Assembly: GCA_047967505.1 (NCBI GenBank) | Contig: CM106540.1 | Direction: 5' to 3' (one strand) | Length of the DNA stretch: 64,000 nucleotides | Origin: Dipteris shenzhenensis | Lineage: Eukaryota; Polypodiophyta; Polypodiopsida; Gleicheniales | Shown: piece after piece, positions 57,206-64,000 of the stretch | How the letters are laid out: each line of letters begins with the position of its first letter | Numbering within the stretch: position 1 is the stretch's first letter | Program-made: the position numbers and the translations under genes | Notes under the pieces: model-generated | Databases searched by the model: none | Told to the model about the DNA's origin: nothing | The model's input: only the letters and a program-made list of their open reading frames with translations

Positions 57206-58085
57206 CTAGCGCCTGTACTGAAAAGCTAAATACAACATTTGGCATGACAAATGGTATCTAATAACCACATTGTCTTTACATGTGTGACATTGAAACACAT
57301 CACCCTTTTGGTCACCTGACCTGGTTCCCCAATTCATCCCAAGTAAATCTTCAAGAGCATTTTCATCTACACGCTTGCTGGACCACATAGTTTTTGTTCT
57401 ATGCATATGTATATTCTGAAATAAAGAAGCAAAAATGTGCAAAGGCATAAACCAAGATAACCTTGCCCATTTGGATCCAAATGTAAACTTCATGGCCATG
57501 CCCACATCCTTTGCAATCTTATCCTTGTACGATTGCAATGTCCTCGAGTCCACATTGCTGCAATCCATGTCTTGAAGTTGTGGTGGTACAATGGTTTGCA
57601 GACGGCCATAGGTTGATGATGTCGTTGGAGTGATGTATGTTGCATTATACCAATACACATTCTTCATTCGCAAGGAGGCCAACTTCTCCTCGGCATGCAT
57701 TTGCTTACCTAGATCCTCATGAATCACAGTGAACTTTCCTATGAATGATTCAATTGGTTCCCACTCCTCGAGGTCCAAAGGGAAAACATTTGCCACCATG
57801 AATAAGAGCTCTTAGAAACCAAACACAAAATTTCCAAATGGACTCATTACACTTATAGGTGAAAAAGGTACATAGATAGAAAGGCTCACAGTGTGATGGT
57901 ATCCTAGATTGATTGAATGATGGAGGAAGCCGCATACCCTTCCACTCATGCAAGATGTCACCTCTCTTGCTCTTAGGAAGCTTATGTGGACCTTTGGTTG
58001 ATCCTTTTATTACTATCCAGTCATTTAAGCTGTAGGTGCAAGGGATCCACTCATCCAATGCATTCTGGTGTTGTGGAAGACACAA
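57206..58085 (-). pseudogene. Unknown gene family Z, better copy
   Basis: Two overlapping frames: 57750-58085 (LDEWIPCTYSLNDWIVIKGS, LPKSKRGDILHEWKGMRLPP, FYLCTFFTYKCNESIWKF) and 57206-57799 (EEWEPIESFIGKFTVIHEDL, KNVYWYNATYITPTTSSTYG, SKWARLSWFMPLHIFASLFQ, VDENALEDLLGMNWG, VFQCHTCKDNVVIRYHLSCQ). One frameshift near 57790 joins them. The C-terminal CHTC...C and FYLCTFFTYKCNES segments hint at metal-binding cysteines. The family has a second copy at 29.7-30.66 kb. Repeated with flanking DNA, it is probably carried by a mobile element. Function unknown. Confidence 0.55.
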
Positions 58086-58189
58086 GAGGTCACAGCATTG
58101 CGTGGTCTTGTGGCCTTTCTCCTCACCATGCTTGCAGAGGTTGCAACAACAAGAATGGGACTCCTACACAAGGCAATGCAGCTCCAACA

Positions 58190-58415
58190 GAGGCACAAAA
58201 GAGGGAGAAGGAGAGGAATAGAGCAGCAGCAGCAGAGGCATAGGAGAGGGAAAAGGAGAGGGACAGAGTAGCAGCAACAGAGGCACAGGAGAGAGAGAAG
58301 GAGAGGGATAGAGCAACAGCAACAGAGGCACAGGAGAGGGAGAAGAGGAGAGATAGAGTAGCTCCAACAGAGACACAGGAGAGGGAGAGGGGAGAGAGAG
58401 AGAGAGAGAGGAGCT
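58190..58415. repeat. Degenerate 50-bp GA-rich tandem array
   Basis: About four imperfect units of AGGAGAGGGAGAAGGAGAGG and ATAGAG(C/T)AGCAGCAACAGAG(G)CAC, ending in a GA run. ORFs on both strands are repeat artefacts. Confidence 0.85.
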
Positions 58416-58485
58416 GCAGTAAGCAGGCCAGAGTAGGAGGGAGCAGAGAAAGAGGGGGGAGAGGGAAAATGCGTGGGATTTGGTT

Positions 58486-58860
58486 CAAATCTGAGTAATT
58501 TGGCAAGCTGGACCAGAACAGTGGGGGGTAGAGGTCCTAAAAAGAGGAAGGGGAGAATAAAAATTCACCACAAGGGCCCTACCATCCCATTGAAGGCAGT
58601 TTTGGGCTCATGTGGGGGAGGTGCACCTAGTAGGAGGGTCAAACATGGGTTAAGAGGGGGGGGGGGGTTTGGGTGGTCCCTAGTGTAAGGGGAGCAACCA
58701 ATAGGGGCTCTCTGCAGGCCTGCCCACCCTCTACCTCAATATACCATTGCCCTACACCTTCTAGCACTGTCATTGGTACACCTCAAATCACTCTCTAATC
58801 CCTTGAAATTAGGAAACACTAATTGGAGGCCCTTTTGAGACCCCAGTTCTCCCCTAATGC
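58486..58860. repeat. Shared downstream block, partner of 30.85-31.27 kb
   Basis: TTGAAGGCAGTTTTGGGCTC, GGTGGTCCCTA, ACCAATAGGGGCTCTCT and AATCCCTTGAAATTAGGAAA plus CACTAATTGGAGG match 30980-31260 closely, in the same order and orientation. Confidence 0.8.
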
Positions 58861-59476
58861 TTGTTTTGAAATTGGCCTACTTTTATTTATATAACAAGAT
58901 TTGGGAGAGGCTAAATTTTGAAAATGAAGTCAAGTTGTGTGTTTGTGCTATGGAACTTCTGACGGCATTGTCTCTTCCTGCAAAACTATCATGAAACATT
59001 TGCAGATGGAAACCACATTCTTGTGTTAGTTAAGTAATGAGATATACCTAATGACATAGTTGTAGGTGATCACCAACCGAGATTAAGTGCAAAACAAAGC
59101 ACCTCTTCTGAATGTGGTTGTGTCTACACTAGCACAAGACGGAACTATACTATTTAAAAAAGAGCATGAAAAGAATGGATAGACCATATGCTACAAAATC
59201 ATAGGAGAAGCACACATCAGTGATATGGTTTCTTCAAGTTGTATTAGCTCTGCTTTGACATTGTCGACTCAGCTAGAGCACGCCAGGAGTGTTAAGAAAC
59301 CTCACAAAATTGACTGCGGGATAGATCAAGCTACCAATGAGTTTTTAAGTTGAAGAGGATCTCTATGTCAAGAGATTAATCATAAGCTACCAATATGATA
59401 TTGGATTCCATGGGCGTTGGTAAGTGCTTTCAATCATGCACATGAAACTATTTAAAACTTTTTGGGGGTATTTTCC

Positions 59477-60250
59477 CTAAGTCAATATTACGCCAAGTTC
59501 TTTTCTCCATATTTCTATGTCAAGAAAAGAGTTGAGATCTCCCATGTCTTTCACATGAAACTCTAATGTGAGTAGTTGTCTAATTATAGAAAAAATTTGG
59601 TCATTTGTCCTTGCGATGATTAAATCATCCACGTAGATCACAACAAGAACTATGTCATTTTCCATATTTTTAATGTAAAGTGATGGATCTGAGAAGCTAT
59701 TTGATTACAATAGTAAGCTTATTATTTGACCTCATAATCATCAAATCATCCACAAGGCCTACATCATTTTCCAATCTTTGTTATGTAAATTGATGGATGT
59801 GAATGAGATGGTTGAAAATACATATAGAGAAAATGATTGTGTATTCTAGCATTCCATGCCCATGGTGCATTATTTAATCCATACAAAAATTTAATAAACT
59901 ACAAAATTTGTGCACTTGACCTTTCACAACATAACCTTCTAAAGCTTTGCATGTAAAATATCTTCATCCAAATAACCATTTAAAGATGGAATTTTCACAT
60001 CCATTTGATGAATTGTCCAATCAAAATGAGAAGCCAATGCAAAAGTAGCTCTCACCATTTTCATCTTTGCATTTAGTGCAATGGATTCTTCATAATCTAG
60101 ATTCTGTGACACAGAATTTAACAACGTAAGCTTCTACCTATTTCAAGTAGATTTCTTCATCTAGAAGACCATTTAAGAAAGCATTTTCACATCCATTTGA
60201 TCTAGGAGCCAATCCAAATGTGATGCTAGAGCAAGTGTTTTTCTAGTTGT
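59477..60250 (-). pseudogene. Third copia RT remnant
   Basis: Minus strand: FDWTIHQMDVKIPSLNGYLD (about 60010) and [17 protein letters not shown] (about 59640) followed by LTLEFHVKDMGDLNSFLDIE are copia RT motifs including the YVDD active site. Around 60130-60245 a second, overlapping copy of the DVK.AFLNG..DEEIY segment suggests a local duplication; near 59690-59780 the catalytic segment also appears twice. No LTR, integrase or RNase H found. Confidence 0.75.
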
Positions 60251-60771
60251 CAAATTCGCAATCAGCACAACCATTTTCTCACTTTATTCTTGTGCATAAA
60301 CTATGGCAATAAGTCTATAATTATACTTGTTAACTATACCATCTTGATTCAATTTGTCTCTATGAACCCACTTGGATCTAATGGGATTTTTCTCTACAAG
60401 CAACTAATAAAGATCAAGTCTGATAGTGATGAGAGAGTTAAACTCTACATCCATGGCATGTTGCCCTTTGGGTACACAAATCGCTTCTTTGAAAGATGCA
60501 CATTCGAAAATTTCATGACATTTTTCACGTTTGCATTAATTTTCCATTCATGAACATCATTCCAAGTTGCAAATAGTGTGTACATAATGTGATGATGGTT
60601 ATCAAAAAAACATCCAATAGTAAGTTTCATATTACCAATAGTAATGGGGAGACAAATGGCGGCAATATCATCTATACCATCGGTCAAATCAACTATTACC
60701 ACCACTAATAGTATTAATAACACTTATGTATGTCTTTTATTGATGGTATTATTGATTTCATTGCCAATAAT

Positions 60772-60848
60772 TTTCCTTGGTTTTTCATGAGCTTCACGCT
60801 TACAAAAGGCTTGGTTTTTCATGAGCTTCACGCTTACAAAAGGCTTGT
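60772..60848. repeat. About 39-bp tandem duplication
   Basis: TTGGTTTTTCATGAGCTTCACGCTTACAAAAGGC occurs twice in direct succession. Confidence 0.92.
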
Positions 60849-61483
60849 GAGAGTTGAAAGCACTCTTCATTCAACAAGACTATCGATTATAGTTCTCACA
60901 CCTTGCGTGTTGGCGTAATATGGACCACAATTGAGTCATGAAAGGAATAGGGTGAGGGAGAGGTGCTCATTGTGGTTATGGGTGGAAGGACGTTAACATG
61001 CTACACTTTCTATGCTAGTTAGCAGGTAGTTTGAAAAAAAGTAGCTATGGCTAAATGGAAGAAATCAAATCATAATTTGGCAGAGATTACACATTAAGAT
61101 TCTTTGTTTCAAGAGCTTTTCAATGATATATATAATGGTAAGAAAATTTTCATTGTGTGTCATGTTTGGATCTAGTTACCACATCCAAAAACTGTGCTAA
61201 TTAGCATTGTCCATGGACATGCTTTTTTGTACACATGGGGATTATGGGACGATAGCGAGGTGGTGAGATTTCCAAGAATTTGTTGTATCCTTTTTATTGG
61301 ATCTAAATCCTAGTGCAAATGCATGTACCACATTTTATATTCATATAAGGTGGTAGTAGTCTCTGAAGAAAGTGTATTGATACGTGTCAATTCTTTTGGG
61401 CTTTTTATTTGAAAAGATATAATTTTGGAGACGAAAAATAGGAAAGAGGCAAAAAATAATGTGAGTGATAGTTCCAACATCAC

Positions 61484-61606
61484 ATCTCCCATTATTATAA
61501 CACAATTTCAAACTCATATAATACAACCTTACACAAGTTAGTTCCAAAAATCTCCCATTATCCTAACTCAATTTCAGACTCATATCATACAACCTTGCAC
61601 AAGTAA
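61484..61606. repeat. About 62-bp tandem duplication
   Basis: ATCTCCCATTATTATAACACAATTTCAAACTCATA... through CAACCTTACACAAGT is repeated directly with scattered substitutions. Confidence 0.85.
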
Positions 61607-62189
61607 AGTGAGGTTACTCAAGCCCATTTAGTAGCATTGGTTCAAGCACATTGTAATTGAGAAATCAAGAAACATTTGTATCTCTACACAGCATAGAACC
61701 ACATTTACTACCGAGAGTGAAAATAGAGCATGAGGCAACCAATAGTTATAGAGATTAATTAGATATAAGACTTGGATATGGATCAACACATTATGGATCC
61801 ATTGAGTATGGTTGATAACATAGAGATGCAAGATGCATGTCTATGCTTAATAACATAGACATGTCTGATAACATTGAGTATGGTTGATAACATAAACATG
61901 CAAGATGCACCGAATTGAATAACATGATGCGGTGTAGGTTTCAAACCTCGTACTTATAATGCTATATCGAAAACTATACTAAACAAATTATATACCATGT
62001 AAAAAGAATATATCAACCGAAGTATTTTTCATCTCTTGTTTAACACGAGATGCACAAATGTTTCTAATGGATGAAAATCACGTTTTAGTGCAAATCGTCA
62101 ATTCCGAGCATTTTAAACCTTTTTCGGACCTCAGAGCATCGTATTCGGTGTCTCTTGGGTCGATTAGGAGGTTTTGGCCCACTCCGAAT

Positions 62190-62401
62190 GCGCTGTCGAT
62201 GTAAAAATCATCACAGAAAATCATCTTTTGAAGATCACATATGTCAGACATAATAAAAGAAAAAGATTTTGAATGACTTATTTTATCTTTTTACATGGTT
62301 TTTGATATTTTTCCAACGTTATGTTGGTCCTCTTCTGATTGATCGAGAGCCTATTTTTCTAAATCTAAAAGGCCCCAAAATGAGCTCCCTTTTTTCCTAA
62401 T
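62190..62401. mobile_element. Right-end relative of the 23.2-24.2 kb foldback element
   Basis: CCAACGTTATGTTGGTCC, TCTGATTG.TCGAGAGCCTAT and AAAAGGCCCCAAAATGAGCT through TTTTTTCCTAAT match 24145-24235 in order and orientation, ending at the same CCTAAT terminus. The corresponding left end (ATTAGGAAAA...) was not found upstream, so it is truncated or diverged. Confidence 0.75.
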
Positions 62402-64000
62402 GATGTAACACTTGATGGAACCTTCATTAAATTGAGAAGCCCAAGAAAACATTAAACCAACTTCCACTGTTGAGGTATGGGTTGATGGTTCAAATGGGCT
62501 CCTCTTGGGTCAAAGAAACAAATCAGATGAGGAGCTATTTACATGGCTATCTGTGCACATGTCCCGACATTGCCCTTGTACCGCTTGTCAACATACCGTT
62601 TGTGTTGTAATAGGCTAGGACAACCTATTAAACAAAACCATTGCATAGTCTCATATTTTCAAGATCCAATCTTTTCACCGAGTATGATCTCTTTGTTCGT
62701 GATTAGTGTCACAAAAGTAGCATCACACACTATTGCATATAAAGTAGGTAAAATTACGCACAAATTGAACTAAATAAAGTCTCTCTTTTTACAGTTCAAA
62801 TTTGAGAATTTAAACACTTACACAATATCACTATGGAAAAAAAGCATGCAAAAAAGGGACGTAAATGTAATAGTATTTTCATACGCAATTTTGAAATGCC
62901 AATATATACACGATTCTACAAAACACAATACATAGTCCTTCTGGTTTGCTAATAAAGTCAAAGGAATTGAAAAGTTAGTCAATTTCAATACAATGATATT
63001 CCAAAAAAAAGGAAACTTTTGGTATACCACACAACCAAAAATTATACATACAATCTCTCACTCTGTGAGTGCATCCTCTTTTATATGAACACCAATTATG
63101 TCATTATGATTAAGCTCATTGTCTTAATTGAATGACAAAGTGGATAATCCATCCTCCTCATTACTATCAACAAGAATATTCGCATCATCCTTATTAAGAG
63201 CTAATGCTCCTTCCATTTGTAATCGTGTGCATCAAGAGGAGGAGCCAACAAGATGTGTGGCATAGGATGGAACTTTCTCAAAGAGGATGCCTTTTCTTTT
63301 TCCTTAAGCATCCATTATTTATAAGTTGAAAACCATTAACAAGTATGTAAGATCAAGAATACCCAATCGTGGCTACTTTTTGGTAGCTCTTCTTGCACTG
63401 ATCTTTTTTGGACATGCAAATAATTCATGACCATATTTTCCTTTTAATGGACTAGCAGTTGTAGTCCTAACAATGGAAGTCACTTGCCCTTGCATGGAAT
63501 TTTGATTTTCTACCACTTTTGCGATCCAAAATGGAGGTCCTCTTTAGCAAGAGTTGCAATGATGGAACCTACCCACATTTCACTAAGCTCTTCTTGTATT
63601 TGGCAAGATCATCTTGCACCGAGGTACATCTCTCATGCAGGGACGTTGATTAAAGCTTCTATCTAAGGTGGTAGAACTTGTACACGATCCTGAAGGTGTA
63701 CAAGATGTTGGCTATACAAAAGGATTACACAAAGTAAAAGTATTACTCCTGGACTGATTAAGAATGAGGGCTTGTTCTTCAAAGAAAGTATTTCATAACA
63801 CTCCAATGTCCCTCCTCCTAAAGTATGTTTTTGCCTTCTTAATCAAACTTCTCTTCTCAAACATGCACCTTGTTTTTGCCTTCTTAATCAGACTTCTCTT
63901 CTCAAACATGCACCTTTAATAGCCAACTACCCTTCTATTGCTACCAGTCAACATGCTCTTATTGTTGGGTTTCAGGCTACGCTGCCCTTTTTATCTTAAT
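62402..64000. other. Unassigned AT-rich sequence with one tandem duplication
   Basis: No gene recognised to the end of the window. A 53-bp unit (TTTTTGCCTTCTTAATCAAAC... through AAACATGCACCT) is duplicated in tandem at about 63826-63930 with two changes. Confidence 0.45.

Noticed and set aside
58123-58506. Ser/Leu-rich minus-strand ORF of 127 codons
   Set aside because: Translation of a GA-rich tandem array.
1-64000. CRISPR arrays, bacterial operons, rRNA genes or complete tRNA genes
   Set aside because: No regularly spaced identical repeats with unique spacers, no ribosome-binding-site gene clusters, no rRNA-like blocks, and no tRNA with both A and B boxes were seen; the window is eukaryotic.

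Overview
This is a nuclear window from a land plant with a large, repeat-rich genome. The evidence is a light-harvesting chlorophyll a/b protein gene with a G-box/I-box promoter, GT-AG introns, and plant-type copia, gypsy, CACTA and helicase-type elements. A fern or other seed-free plant is my best guess, but the sequence alone does not prove it. Background DNA is AT-rich and most of it is decayed mobile elements.

Layout. 0.3-1.1 kb: gypsy gag remnant. 2.2-5.0 kb (-): the first two exons of an auxilin/JAC1-like gene whose J-domain is not in the window. 7.8-8.2 kb: LINE endonuclease scrap. 9.9-12.4 kb (+): copia element. 12.6-18.6 kb: CACTA (En/Spm) element with divergent genes separated by a 1-kb pyrimidine-rich spacer, right terminus at 18573. 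18.6-23.2 kb: AT-rich, containing a long imperfect hairpin. 23.2-24.2 kb: GC-rich foldback element. 24.3-26.9 kb: transposon-like ORF with an in-frame tandem duplication, then a three-exon GIY-YIG nuclease gene. 27.5-28.3 kb (+): intronless Lhcb, the one clearly intact housekeeping gene. 29.7-36.1 kb: a cluster of an unknown gene (Z), a transposase-like gene and an acidic-protein gene. 38.2-41.0 kb (-): second copia. 44.3-49.7 kb (+): Pif1-helicase remnants, one followed by an endonuclease-like domain (Helitron/Helentron style). 50.1-58.9 kb: a second cluster with the same transposase-like, acidic-protein and Z families, plus a histone-H3-fold gene. 59.5-60.3 kb (-): third copia scrap. 60.3-64 kb: mostly unassigned.

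Most interesting region. At 53.4-54.4 kb there is a long-tailed histone H3-like gene. It has a CENH3-like LIPxAPF segment but an H3-length loop 1. Its promoter carries two telo-boxes, a TGGGCC site and a TATA box. It is convergent with an almost intact two-exon gene for an unknown acidic protein (about 471 aa once a 40-bp tandem duplication is discounted). A relative of that acidic gene sits convergent with a related transposase-like gene at 32.7-36.1 kb, so the transposase/acidic pair recurs.

Two genome-wide habits show. First, nearly every premature stop in recognisable elements fits a single C-to-T (or G-to-A) change, usually CAG or CAA to TAG or TAA, as expected from deamination of methylated DNA. 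Second, short direct tandem duplications (39-170 bp, nearly identical) recur throughout.
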